A stretch of DNA of 64,000 nt from Sipunculus nudus (GCA_026874595.1 CM049308.1:45329327-45393326); one strand, 5' to 3'; shown: positions 23,875-36,123, numbered from the stretch's first letter. A program made the numbers and translations. Notes: generated by a model from the sequence alone, not told the origin.

Positions 23875-24991
23875 ACAAGGCCTACAGGCCTAATGCGAAC
23901 CTGTGCATTGGGAAATACACCAGGTATAATGCTTCTATGCTGGACCATTAATTTTCATTAATATGAACTATGCAAGTACTAAACATTTTCAATAAGAAAC
24001 AATTACACAAACATCACTGCTGAAATTCTGGCATAGGTGCACACAACACTAAAAAGATTGTAGCTGGCACCACCAGTCTTGTATACAACAAAGCTATCAG
24101 AGATATATACATAAGCCCAATTTCAGACTGATATATCACAACCCTCCTGAGAAAAACATGTGCAAAAGTCATGGTAGGTGACGACACCTGTCTTGTGAGC
24201 AAGAAAGCCATCAAAGACACATAGACAGGTCAAAATATTAGGCCAATACATCAAACTTACCTTGACTCTGATGCAATTTGTGTAACTCCACTAAAATTCA
24301 TCAAATGCAAACCATTTGAACAAACTTGAGAGGGCTTGCCTCTGGGATCATTTATGTAAAATATTTAACAATTTGGCTGGACCGTCTACATGAAGACGAC
24401 TTTTAAAATATTGTCAGTTTTTTCCGAAAAAAATCTAAGTAAATGCAGATAGCAAAAAAATAAGCTGAATACCACAAAATTTGATATGTGACAGATTATT
24501 GCATACAATCTGGGAATGGTAGCTCCTGCTATTCCTGAGAAATTATGGATTAATGTACAGATGACCAATGACCCCCGTACAAAAATAGGTCAATTCAGGT
24601 GGTGCCACCAAGACCTGAATTTCATATATGACTCATGTGACCAACACTGGCAAAAAATTTGGTGATGATAGCTTTGGCTGTTTCTGAGACTGTCATTTTA
24701 GTATGTTTTTTTGGACAGATGACTAAGTTCAACTTCCTGAACGAAATTGAGGGAGATAGTATAAAAGATTATTTCTGTGAAATATTGAACAATTTGGCTT
24801 GAGTTTTCGGAGGAGAAGATTTTTAAAGTTTTTTTTAGCTTTTTCTCTATAAAATTTAAGAAAATTTTCAGATGGCTAATTTTTTGCATTAAATTTCATG
24901 ATGCTAGCTCCAATCATATTCAAAATAGTATGGGTAAACGTACAGAAGACAAACGCCACCACACCATCGCATTAGTTCACAGGTTCACTAA
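23875..24991 (+). mobile_element. P2 element (1.1 kb), both ends present
   Basis: 5' end ACAAGGCCTACAGGCCTAATGC with GCGAACCTGTG. The 3' end is TTCACAGGTTCACTAA, with one substitution in the inverted motif. Its left flank ('ttttcagctggcttttttataaa') is the same as that of P1 copy B at 4186, and its right flank is the extension module shared with 15740 and 51284. Confidence 0.75.
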
Positions 24992-26372
24992 AAATTAATA
25001 CAGATGCATATTGAATGCAAAATTGCAATACAGATACATCTCACTGATAGCAAAATCTTGAATTAATTTGACTATGGATCCCAATTATTTATAATCTATG
25101 TATAGCCGTCTTTATATACCCACAGACAGCTGTTTAGCTGTGATTGTAAACATTGCCTGGCATGAGGAATATTTAAAAATCATAAATCTACATTTTTTTA
25201 AAAGCTTTTAAAAAACATTCTTGTCAAAAATAACCATAGATTACCTGAAATCTAAATGTCTAAAGGCATGATGTAATAAATGCTGATAAACTGGTGCCAG
25301 TCTAGATGTATCTAGATGTATCTGTGTATCTGCTTCACACAGCTAACATATATGGTAAAATGACTCAATTCAATCTCCATAATTCAGCCAAAAATCATTC
25401 ATGTGGAACCATTAATGACAATTATTATAAGAATTATTGTAGGGATTATTCTTGTAAAATATTTAACAAACTGGCTTCAGTGGCATCAGTCGAAAAAACA
25501 CGTTTTGCAGGTTTATAACTCATATAGGAAGATACAGCAAACTGGCTAAGTTCAGCTTCCCGTAACTCAGCCAAAAATCACTGAACCAAAACCATTTGAA
25601 CTTGAATTATCAACATCTAAGGATAATTAATGTGTGAGAATTAAGAATTTGGCCCAGTGGTTTTTGAGGAGAAGATCTTTGTAGCCACTGAGCTAAAATG
25701 GGCTGTCACAGCATATGACTAAATTCAGCTTTCCATAACTTAACCAAAAGTCACTGAAAAGAGACCATTTGAACAAACTTCAGAAAGCACTACCCTAGGA
25801 TCATTTCTGTGCGATATTAAACATTTTGGCAATATGGTTTCAGAGAAAAAGTTTTATGTAGCATTCAGTGTGATACAGGCACTGATGACCCCGTACAAAA
25901 AAGGCCGATGCAGGTGGCGCCACCAATACCTCAATTTCAGATATGACCATGTGACCAACATTGGCATAAAATTTGGTGATGATAGCTCCATCGGTTTCTG
26001 AGATTTAAATTTTAATATGCTTTTTTGCAAAGTTAACAAAGTTCAACCTCCTGTAACTCGGCCAAAAATCTCTGAACTGGAACCATTAGAACAAACTTGA
26101 GAAAGATTGTTCCAGGAATCATTTCTGTAAAATATTGGACAATTTGGCTTTACAGTTTTGGAGAAGAAGATTTTTAAAGCTTTTTTAGCTTTTCCCTATA
26201 AAATCTAAGAAAATGCAGTTAGAAAAAAAATAAACAAAATCAGATATAGTTTTTTGGATGACTGATTATTTGCAAGAAATTTGGTGATGCTAGCTACTGC
26301 CGTTTTTGAGATAGCTATGGTTAACGTACAGACGACACACGAAACATGACGTACGACGCCGCACCATCGCAG
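24992..26372 (+). mobile_element. P2 3' extension module, copy 2 (3' end truncated)
   Basis: Matches 15740-16922 and 51284-52615: 'cagatgcatattgaatgc', 'cattgcctggcatgaggaata', then repeated 'taactcggccaaaaatc' blocks, with GGTGGCGCCACC at about 25914. It retains the uninterrupted 'aaaatctaagaaaatgcagttag' site. It stops at 'caccatcgcag', before the expected CACAGGTTCGCTAA, and is joined directly to a P1 interior. Confidence 0.65.
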
Positions 26373-29300
26373 TTTATTTTTTATTTATTTGGGAGGGGTC
26401 GAAAAAAGCAATTTATTTGAGCAAATATGAATGCAATGACAGTATGCTAAGCAGTGGTATAATGATGATAAGGCTATTTGTTGAAGGATCTATAGTGTAT
26501 GGAAAACTGCAAGAGTTCAATTTGACAGATAAAAGGTTATGATTAACTATACTGATGAGGGGATTTATGAATTTGTGACTGTATGACATAATATCTTGAC
26601 AAGATCGGTCTTTACAAGGTGCATTATTTTGATGTCCCTGACGTCTACATATTACACAATATTGACATAATTTCTGGCATGTACATAGGTACCTATGGAT
26701 AAATGGTCAACAGTACTGATCCACCTGGAAGGTTAAAATCTTAAAAATATGATGAAATGTAGATAATGTTTGAGAGGAAGAGGTAATCTGGGCCATGGTT
26801 GGTTTATATGATTGAAGAAAATGATTCAAAAAATATTTGAGACCTGACCATGCCTTTCCATTGGTTACCTTTTTGATAGGCTGTTGACAGTTCAACAGTT
26901 TACACATTTGTCTGATGAGATCCAATTTATTTGGTAAACCTTTTTTATCAATTTTATGATATGTATACAGTTGCCATAACGTCCTAATTCCACAGGTGCA
27001 ATGACTTGATAGGGGGGGAGGGGTGTTGTGTTATGATCAGAGTTACAATGCCTCTGTCTCTCTGTAGATATTTTCTTTAACTATTAAATTTTATGCTATA
27101 GCCATAGAACTATTGTTCACAGTGCCAAGGAGCAAAGCCTCAGTAGGATGAAGAAGGGGATGGTGAGAGTTACAACACCCTTGCATATACATACAGGATA
27201 TGAAATTTAATTCAACAGTGCTTATAAAAAAAAGTTTATTCATGAACATTAAATATTTAAAACAGAAAGAAAGATGGAGAAACAAAGCAAATAATTTTTT
27301 TCCCCATTCTACTGAGCCAAGAAAAAATTAACAATATTTGCATTTATTCCTTTTTTTCATTACATTATTTTAATCCAAGTTTCCGAATGTTACTATAAAT
27401 TTACAGTATAACATACATGTGATTGTGAATATTTCAGTTGATTCACATTTCTAAATTGCATCAACATTTATAGCTAATGTATCTAGTTTATAGTACCTGT
27501 CAACAGAATGGGATGGAGGGAGCAAGGGAGGCAATGAGAGAGAGAGAGAGAGATTTTTTTTTAAATGGTATCAGGAAAAAAAAAAGTATTCTCAGCTATA
27601 AAACTAATACATGTGTTAAAATTAATCCACGGATCAAAACACCCAATATATCATACCAGGAGCAAACTGGAGTTGGGAATGTTTAATTTTATGAACTGAA
27701 ATAAAGGACCAGCAATATAAATTTTGATTATTTAGCCAGTCTCATGTAACAATTGATACAACCATGAGTTATAAGTCAAACAAATTAAAATCTTTAATGA
27801 ACACTTGTCTGAGTAATATTTTAAATTTTTTACATATTTATTTATTATTTTAATTTTGTTATAAATATAAACCAACAAGTTAAAGACCTGGAAAAGACCT
27901 GGAAATTTAGATAAATTTAATATAATCAACTGCATCCTTGTCTATCATTATCTTGCTTCATATAATCCCTAATAGTAAACAACAATTTATTTTAATTATT
28001 TATTTTTCATTTTTATGGTTGAAATGAAAAATATCCAATGGTGACTGCATGGTGTTATTTGAAATACAATTTTGGCCATCCATGGAAGATCAATAAATGA
28101 TCAGTAATTGCAAGGTAATCCCCTGTAACTCATTAACTATAAATTCCTTTTCCATTTATTTTTTTAAGTTATCATAAACCAAATATTAAAAAAAAGTTTA
28201 TTGTTATGTTTATGGCCTAAACAAATACTAGTGGAGGGGGTTGGACAGTTAGATCCAGTTGAAGCCACCCAAGAGCTGGCTGGCTGCAGAGTGCCTCGCT
28301 TCAAGCATGCATAATTGGCCTGAAAGGTCAATGTGGGGACATAAAAGAGGGGCTTCAGTACAGCCAAGGTGTGATATGGTCTCATAAAAACTTTCATAAA
28401 AGCTGGTTTTTGACCAATTCCTTTTATAACTTCAGAATTTAGAAGCTTAAATCCTTACCAGTGCAAGATATGAAAATTAAATCAACAGTGCTTACAGGGA
28501 AAAAACATGCCATGGCCAAAGTTGGGCAAAATTTAAGGTACTGATTTTATATTTATGCTAATAACTTATAAAATTTAAAAAATTCAGAATTAATTTTGGG
28601 AATACAATTGAACCTTGATTAAATAATGTTATATCCCTGGCAAAAAATGTCTACCTTCAGCAATTATCATGTTAAGAGAGTAAATATATTTCTTGATTAT
28701 TTACAAAGTGCATTATGTTTGGGCCTAGAACTTAAAACAATTACAAGATACTGACATCATTTCTGGCATATGCATAGCGAATGTATAGAAAAATATGTAT
28801 ATTATATATTATCAAGTCAGATCAGTGGTTTTGATATTAGGCAATCTTAAAGTGTAACAATGGGGTTTTAATGGAAAAATGAAGTTTTTTCTTAATATCT
28901 CGAAGGAATGCAGTCCTAGTGACCAAACTTTTAGTATGGTAGAGGATTTGGGGGACATCTAACTGTATGCAAAATTTAAGGAACTTAGAGCTGAAGCTGG
29001 GGAGCTGAGCTCTAGTAAACTGCATAACACTAGCTTGGTGTAAACAATATATGACATGGTGCTTTAAAACTTGAATAAAATCTACAGTTTTTGATCAACT
29101 GGTTTCAAATTTTTTGTTTTAACAGTTGAAATGGTAACAAAAACATGCTTTGAAAATTAAATCCACAGCAGTTACAGGAAAAAAACGTGCCATGGTCAAA
29201 CTTGGGCAAAATTTAAGGTACCAATTTTATATTTTTGCCAATATTTAAAAAATTTTTACAGATTTTGATCTAATTTTTGGTATACAATTCAATTTTGATT

Positions 29301-29764
29301 ATTTAAAGTAGTATTACTGAAAAAAAAAAATTCCTACCTTTAACACTTTTGGTCTTAAGTGACAAAATATCTTTCCTCATTTTTTTACAAAGTCCATTAT
29401 ATTTTGGCCCATAACTTTTTTAAATTAAATAATACTGACTTAATTTCTGGCATGTACATAGGAACCATATACAGGAATATTTATGGTAAAAATGAAGAAA
29501 ACCAGATGAGTGGTTTTGATATTAGGCAGTCCTGAAGTGTGAAAATAGATTTCTAATAAAAAATTGAGGTTTTTCCTTAATTTCTCGGAGGAACGAAGTC
29601 ATATTGACCCAATTTTTGGCAGGGTAGGAGATTTTAGGGACATCTAACTGTATGCCGAATTTCAGATTCGTAGGTCGAATGGTGTCGAAATGTGCCAGTC
29701 TTACGGACGGACATCCAGACGGACAGACGGACGGACAGATGGACGGACGGACGGACGGACGGCG
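26373..29764 (+). mobile_element. P1 element lacking its 5' end (second long copy)
   Basis: Begins at the position equivalent to 4384 of copy B and stays closely similar to it to the ACGG tract. An approximately 300 bp stretch following the AG microsatellite is absent. It ends within the ACGG-rich tract, without the hairpin and GCTAA. A matching hairpin end is found 15.6 kb away at 45360-45436. Confidence 0.75.
29701..29764. repeat. (ACGG)n-type microsatellite
   Basis: ACGG tetranucleotides with interruptions (ACAG, ATGG). In other P1 copies this tract lies just before the 3' hairpin. An ACGG tract near the 3' end is also described for bivalve pearl/CvA elements. Confidence 0.9.
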
Positions 29765-29945
29765 ATACCAATGTTTATGATTTAAGGGCTTTCAGAATTA
29801 GGGGCTTACGAGATGTCCGTTCCCTAGGGGCTAACAATGAATTACCAATGAATGTCGCTTAGGGGCTTTACCATGTCTAATTTTTAGGGGCTTTTGTATT
29901 GTCCGTTTCTAAGGAGCTTAATGGTCAAATTAGGGACCTAACCAT
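29765..29945. repeat. GGGGCTT-rich segment, left edge of the 29.8-45.4 kb block
   Basis: Spaced copies of TTAGGGGCTT and CTAGGGGCT (about six) and 'gtccgttcc'. The same vocabulary appears at 45180-45370 ('gtccgttccttagggg', 'ttaggggctt', 'aagcccctaa') and in the large array from 40335. Confidence 0.7.
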
Positions 29946-30369
29946 GATCTGATGGTTCATATCATAACCATTATCATTAATAATAAAGGTCTTTTAGGTG
30001 GTAAGTTTGATATGATGGCACGGAGGAGTAAGCTCTGCACACCTTGGATAATATTGCTTGGTTGGACATTAAACCAAGAAAGTGTGCTGTTTATGCTGCA
30101 TTCCAATCAAGATGTGCAAATTGTATTTTCGAGTTTCCTAGTGACATTAGTAGAAAGCTTTCCAATCACGTTCCAACCAGGAAAATCCCATTTGCACAAC
30201 TGGAGAATTCGAGGGGCTTTTTCAGATTCGATGTGCATTTCTTTTGAGATCTGAACTTCCCCGGCTTATCATTCATGTGCACAATTTGCACAACTTGATT
30301 TGTATGTAGTTTTATACATGCAGAACTGTCACTTCTGCCACACCAGATTTCAAACAGTATTAATTTTAT

Positions 30370-30408
<39 letters not shown>

Positions 30409-30560
30409 TATATATAATGACAATAAGGAGTTACAGAGATGTTTTAACATAAAATTGTGAACTTTGATTAATTTCGCCTGTTTCTGCTCGATATGGCCAG
30501 TGTCAGAGAACAATTAAGCTAACCCCTGGCATCACCCAAGACAACTCAACGGTTTGTAAA
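29946..30560. other. Unassigned sequence with two short overlapping frames and an AT microsatellite
   Basis: Two overlapping plus-strand frames (29952-30254 and 30044-30247) are open. The shorter one has a Cys-containing stretch (PRKCAVYAAFQSRCANCIF) that could be an exon remnant, but I recognise no family and see no splice-site support. (TA)n occupies about 30371-30417. Nothing else is identified. Confidence 0.35.
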
Positions 30561-33216
30561 CATTGAAAACTTGTCTAGCAGAACTAATTTGAAAAAAAAA
30601 ATTATAGTTATTAAAATATTTGTTAAAATTTAATGTAGTAGGTAGCAATATCAGTCTTTTGGACTAGAAAGCCATCAAATATGCAAGGATACAATAAAAT
30701 TTCAGGCAGATGAATCAAACTTCTCTCAAGTCAGGTGCACTCAGCTGTCCAAGCTGAGCCAGGAGTTTACCTGTACTTGTCTAAGGTCAAGTGAAGCTCA
30801 TTGCCAGCTACAGCCACTGCACTGAGTGAATTCTTGACATGTTGCTAAATCTGCCTCAGCTGGCAGTCTGCTAAAGCTTAAAATAGATCAAGACTAAAAC
30901 TTGGCCTGTAGCCAATTCTGAAATAGTTGGCAGTCTGCAAATATATATAGAAACAAATAAAATGTTTGCCTGTTGCCAAATTTGTTTATGCAAACTAAAA
31001 AACTTAACCTACAATGCCTTTTTCAAGTCGCATATTCATACTGATTTTTTTCATCAAAATGTTTAGAATAATAACACAGCCCTTTTGAAAACAATATCAG
31101 AATAAAGATATATTTTATTCATTTAATACAGCTTGAGTTTCATTAAAAATCATATTTAAGCTGAAACAGGCTGTAATTATGAGGTTTTTGCCAATAAAAA
31201 ACAAGGTCGATGCAGATCGCACCATAAAAATCTCAAATTCAAATGTGAGCTGCTGCACTGAGTGAACACTTGACCTGTTGCTTAATCTGATACAGTTGCA
31301 GTCTGGAAAAGCTATAAGTAGATGCCGTTAGAAACTTAGCCTGTTGCCAAATCTAAAACAGTTCGCCCTCTGCCAAGCTATTTAGAGATACAGAAAATCT
31401 ATGCCTGTTGTCTAATCTGTTTACACATACTGTACTTTGGCTAAATTGCCTTTACCTTGCTGTAATATTCATATGATTTTCTTTAAAAAATGTATAGAAT
31501 AATAACAGATGTATATTAAAAGCAAAAACAGAATACAGATATATTGTTTTCATGGATTTCAACACTGATTTGGACATAAATAGTTGCCTGTACAGCTCTG
31601 CGTATATACCACCACTGCACAGTCTGTAACTACAATAAATCCAGAATCGTTGTTTACCAAAGTATCTCACACTTAATTGTTACCAAAATACCTCACTTAA
31701 TTGCAATATGTCCATGAATACTGCTAAAAAGCATATAAGTAAACTTGGTTCAAAGTTACAAAAGTTAAAATATCAGTTTTGCAGATGAAGACTACTGCAG
31801 CCTTCAGTATGATATAGGCTTACCTAGCCAAAAGACAAACTTCAGTTTTCTAGGACTCTACCAAAAAACTGATCTTGATCTGTTCTTATACAATTCAGAG
31901 AACCTCACCCTATGATCATTCTTGTAAAAAAAACTAACTGTTTGACAGTTTCATCATGTTATATTTTTTAAAGAAGCAGAAAAGGCCCAAAATAATAATT
32001 TTTTTCCATAACAAGGCCTACATGTCTAGTGCGAACCTATGCACTGGATTAATTTTGAATTATGTGTGACATGCACAATGCAAACACTGAACATTATCAA
32101 CTCCAGTAAAAGCAACAATTACACAAACATCACTCCTGAAATACTGGCATAGATGTACACAACAGAAAAAATATAATTATAGGTGCCACCACCAGTTTTG
32201 TGTACATGAAAGTCATTGAAGTATGGACATGGACAATCTCAGGCAGTTACTTCAGACCACTCTTGCGTTATGTGCACATTCATGAGACCAAAAAAAATGT
32301 AGGGAACACCTCAGGCGTGTATGAAAAAGCTATTAGAGATGTATAAATTATTAAATAAGTCCTTTTTCCACCATGAAACCTCAAATACCTCCTGACAAAA
32401 TAAGCAGGGACATGCACTCTGCAAAATTTATTGTAGGTGGTGCCACAAATCTGGTATACCAGAATTCCATCAGCGATGTATGGGCAAGTCAAAATTACAA
32501 CTTTGCACAAAACAACAAACTTCTTTTGAGTCAAGTGCACTGGGCCAACCAAGCTCAGAAGATGGCAGTTGCCCTGAGTGAACCAGAGTAAATTATGAAT
32601 CTTTGAAAGACAGGAGTCATATGGTACCTGCCTTAAATCATAATCCAGAAAGATTACATAGAATCACCTGCAGAATGCTCTTCTGTATCGTCATTTTGGT
32701 GAGTTTTGCAAAATTTCTGACCAATACACTAAGCCACACCTGAGATATGAACTATAATTTTTCCCAAAGCCAATGTACAGAGCAACTCCATGTGAAAACG
32801 ATTGTAGGTGGCAACACCAGTCTCCAGCACGAAATGTACTTGGGTAGGTAGCAAAGACCTATAGGCATGCACTATTTCAGCCCAATACATTGAACAACCA
32901 CAAAGATGAACAGATGGCAAACCAACAGATGAACACCAGACAAAAAAAATTTGTAGGTGACACCACCAGTCTCTATTGCTAGATGGAGAGATCAAAGATC
33001 TATGTACATCCAATATTTCAGCTCAGTACATTGAACCACTCCTGAGATACTAGCTGTAGCCTAAAAGACACCCAGATTCATACTGCATAAAAAGATTGCA
33101 GGTGGTGCCACAAGTCTTTGTTCCACACAACTACATATTTCAAAGAATAAATATGCTAGATTTTGGAAAGAATGGTCTCTCGGTAGATCTCTGTTAAAGA
33201 ACAGGGCAGCTTGGCC
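30561..33216 (+). mobile_element. Old, diverged P2 copies
   Basis: Diverged P2 blocks: 'gccagctacagccactgcactgagtgaa' and 'tctgaaatagttggcagtctgc'. A recognisable P2 5' end, ACAAGGCCTACATGTCTAGTGCGAACC, starts at 32011 with mutated AGGCCT motifs. Half-units with 'ggtggtgccac' lie near 32436, 32803, 32953 and 33101. Divergence is visibly greater than in the copies at 48-52 kb. No gene is seen. Confidence 0.6.
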
Positions 33217-33950
33217 GGAACCTGCATGAAAACATAGTATACAAATAAGCTGATTTGTTACCATATTACTGATATATATATATAATTACTTTATGTTGAT
33301 TTTCCAAAGCGATAGGCTTGCTAGTAAAGTCATCATCTACATGGGACTTGACCCAAAGGTCCGAAAAACATGGTACCCCCATACATCTGCTACAATGGAA
33401 AGACTCCATATTGGAAAACTATTTATGATTTATGAAAGAACCTAACTAGTTAATTTAAAGTCAAAGAGCTGAATGATATAAAGTTTGAAGGTTATTATCT
33501 GCAGATATTCTAAAAATGTTTGTGTGTGTGTTCACTTTAGCCAATTTGCTAAATCTAGTGGTGGCGACAGAACCTGTGTGAAAACTTAATGTATGCAAAA
33601 CTGTGTTTTGGTGCATAGAAATAACTGTTTTGTTACCCTACCACTGATACCTCATTTTTTAGGCTGCTTTTAAAGGCACTAACCTGGCAAAATAACATTT
33701 TCATCCTCATGGGACAAGACCAAAAGGTACATTTAAATAGTTACTGCCAGACATCTGGTACAATAGAGAGCCTCTTATTGAAAAACTTATGATTCATGAA
33801 AGGAAACCGTAAATTCAATGACAAACAGCTGGATGATATAAAGTTTGAAGGTTGTCTTTCTTCAGATGTTCTTGAAATATTAGTGTTCTTATTCACGTTA
33901 GCTGATTTTGCTTAATCTGGAGGCAGTGGAACCCACATGGAAACAGTATG
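33217..33950. repeat. About 355 bp tandem repeat, units 1-2 and start of unit 3
   Basis: Related blocks start near 33217, 33569 and 33926 ('gaacctgcatgaaaac', 'gaacctgtgtgaaaac', 'gaacccacatggaaac') and share 'gctgaatgatataaagtttgaaggtt'. Unit 3 is interrupted at 33950 and resumes at 35004 with 'gtatgcaaaactctgtttc', matching unit 2 at about 33591. Confidence 0.75.
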
Positions 33951-34099
33951 TGTCACAGATAAGGGACAAAGATGTTGTGATAAAATAGGGTTCATTATAC
34001 AGAATCCACAATATGCCCTCTCCAGCCACCTACAATCTGTCTCCTCTCTCTCTTGTGCTATTTGCCTGATCCTGCACAGTCCTGCTATATATATACCAG

Positions 34100-34100
<1 letters not shown>

Positions 34101-34170
<70 letters not shown>

Positions 34171-34180
34171 TTTATATATA
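34101..34180. repeat. (TA)n microsatellite
   Basis: About 80 bp of AT dinucleotide with one interruption (ATATACATAT), inside the retroelement-like insertion. Confidence 0.95.
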
Positions 34181-34509
34181 TTAAGCAGAACACAACAATC
34201 AAGTTAATTGACACATCCATAATTTGTTTTCACTTAAACTCGTTTCAATTTCATGAAAAATATTTGCTATATCTACACGCCTACGAACAGCAATTCACAT
34301 TGTACTGGTAACCAGCTTTCTCATAGGCTACCTTAAGACTGTGTAAAATTAAGAACTATAATAAAAACTTCTGTGCTCCCCCCCAAAAATTACACCTTAT
34401 TCAGTATTTGCTTTTCTGCCAAATTTTAGACTTGCTTCAAAACCTCCCAAAAGTTTACACATTATTACGTCATTAATCTACTCCGAAAATGCTCTGGAAA
34501 AGCCCGTCT

Positions 34510-34990
34510 GCATTTGTTTTTTTTGTTACTCCCTTTCTACCTAATGCTGATGCCTCATCACGGCATGTAAGCATTGGCACTTCACTCAAAAATCCAAATC
34601 ATTACCCATTAACACACAGGGAGATTTTCTAGCACACTAACACAAGACCCACTCTTACAGAAAGGGTTGTCGATGTGTGCCAAGGCAACAGGCACCTCCG
34701 GAATCTGGCCATTTGCATATTCCATGGCAACTTTTGTGCCCAAATATGCCTCTTGGTCCACCATGTCTGCCCCAACCAATGCCTGTGCACAACTGGTATC
34801 ACACAGCAAACTACCTGGGCGTTCATTTACCGAACCCTCATACACATATGGATTGGTCACACTTTTGATTCCCAACCCCTGGGAGAAGTAATCTTTACCG
34901 GTCCCCTTCTTCCCATCTTTCCCCTTGGACTTAACCAGAGGTTTCTCAGCTGGGCATCTGGCCGCAATGTGGCCTACCTGCCCAGCCTAG
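34510..34990 (-). pseudogene. Decayed Ty3/Gypsy-like Gag-Pol fragment: zinc knuckle and retropepsin
   Basis: Read on the minus strand, the segment first gives GHIAARCP, the second half of a CCHC zinc knuckle. The preceding Cys is replaced by Ala and a stop lies just upstream. A Lys/Gly-rich linker follows, then a retropepsin-like stretch: SLLCDTSCAQALVGADMV, with DTS where DTG/DSG is the catalytic motif, and later VPVALAHIDNPF. After LPVC near 34609 a shift in frame is needed to reach MGNDLDF, the end of the protease fold, and a stop comes soon after. Known order in Ty3/Gypsy Pol: knuckle, protease, then reverse transcriptase. The reverse transcriptase is absent. Family assignment is from motif recognition only. 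Confidence 0.6.
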
Positions 34991-35003
34991 GCTTGGTGTG
35001 ACA

Positions 35004-35715
35004 GTATGCAAAACTCTGTTTCAGCCCATCCAAATAAACCAATATATTACCCTATCACAGATATCTCATTTTTTATGTTGCTTTTTCAAGGAACCTAGCT
35101 TGTCAGATAACGTCATCACCCTCATTGGACATTACCAAAGGGCAGGTGATCTATATGTGAATGATGAAAGGACTCAGATGAAAAGTTTGGCTTAACATGC
35201 ATCCCCAATTTTTTTTTAAAATATGGGTCCTGTGACCTTGACCTTTTACCTCATGACCCCAAAAATCAGTAGGGTTCTTGATATTTTTAAGGGGACATAT
35301 ATATGTCAAATTTGAAATCCAAATATCAGTCAAAGCTGTAATTATCATCCAGACACTAATTGTTGGACAGTTGGCTCCTGTGACCTTGACCTTTGACCTT
35401 GTGACCTCAAAATTTTCAGGGATCATCCATTATTGGCAGGGGAACTGTATATTCAAGATGGAAGATCTGGGATGAAAATTTTGGCTTAAAATGTGTATTG
35501 TGACCTTGACCTTTGACCTCATGACCTTAGAACCTATAGAGTTCTTTCTTTAGTGGAGGGCCATACATAATTCAAGTTTGAAATCCATATGTCCATCAAA
35601 ACTTGAGATATCATAAGAGGTGTATGATTTTCAGCAAAAATGGAATTATTCAAGGTCAAGGCCACTCTCCATGTAAAGGTTATGACCCGGTTTTAAATAG
35701 GCTTTGTACTCTTAC
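35004..35715. repeat. Remainder of 355-bp unit 3, then TGACCTTGACCTTTGACC repeats
   Basis: Up to about 35130 this continues the interrupted unit. From 35221 three related blocks of about 120-150 bp each begin with TGACCTTGACCTTTNACC (35232, 35381, 35501) and continue 'catgaccccaaaaatcagtagggtt...' and 'gtttgaaatccatatgtc'. Such repeats are frequent in mollusc genomes. No coding sequence is seen. Confidence 0.7.
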
Positions 35716-35847
35716 CAGACATGGGGTGATTACTTGATATAGGTAATCAATTACAATTACGATTACTTTGAAAATAAACCATAATGATTACGGCCACTAT
35801 TACAAAACTTAATATTGTTAAAAGGCTATACAAGAAATGTATATGAC

Positions 35848-36123
35848 ATATGTCACAGAACAAACTCCGATCCAGTGGAATCGTCAATCGGAGTTTGTCC
35901 TAGTAGAACTGCCGATTCTACTAGTAGAAAGTCTAATTATGTTGTGTCTCTGGTTGATCGGAGTTTGTCCTAGTAGAGGCTATGATCGGAGTTTGTCCTA
36001 GTAGAATCGCAGATCCTACTAGTAGAAAGTCTGATCGGAGTTTCTCCTAGTAGAAAGTCCGATCGGACTTTGTCCTAGTAGGATCGACGATTCTACTGGA
36101 TCGGAGTTTGTCCTGTGACATAT
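35848..36123. mobile_element. 276-bp palindromic mini-element with repeated CGGAGTTTGTCC
   Basis: The ends are inverted copies over about 37 bp (ATATGTCACAGRACAAACTCC... at left; its complement at right). Inside, GATCGGAGTTTGTCCTAGTAGA or a variant occurs about five more times, alternating with CTACTAGTAGAA, itself containing the palindrome CTACTAGTAG. The whole can fold into a multi-branched hairpin. It has no coding capacity. It resembles a MITE in size, but the repeated internal motif is unusual. I do not recognise the family. Confidence 0.7.

Larger units (their letters stand above)
33951..35003 (-). mobile_element. 1.05 kb insertion with LTR-like tips and 5-bp target duplication, containing a retropepsin remnant
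   Basis: The insertion interrupts a tandem-repeat unit whose intact paralogue is next door, so its limits are well defined. It starts TGTCACAG and ends TGTGACA, that is TG...CA with 7-bp inverted tips, and GTATG flanks it on both sides. Such tips and a 5-bp duplication fit integrase-mediated insertion of an LTR-type retroelement. I cannot find two LTRs: the coding remnant abuts the right end directly. It is therefore a heavily deleted derivative. A long AT tract lies at 34101-34180. Confidence 0.65.

Noticed and set aside
33937-34311. 124-codon plus-strand frame with Tyr-Ile repeats
   Set aside because: Runs through the (TA)n microsatellite and crosses the left border of the retroelement-like insertion.
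34667-35001. Plus-strand frames of up to 108 codons opposite the retropepsin remnant
   Set aside because: Antisense shadows of the minus-strand Gag-Pol relic, which has recognisable motifs whereas these have none.
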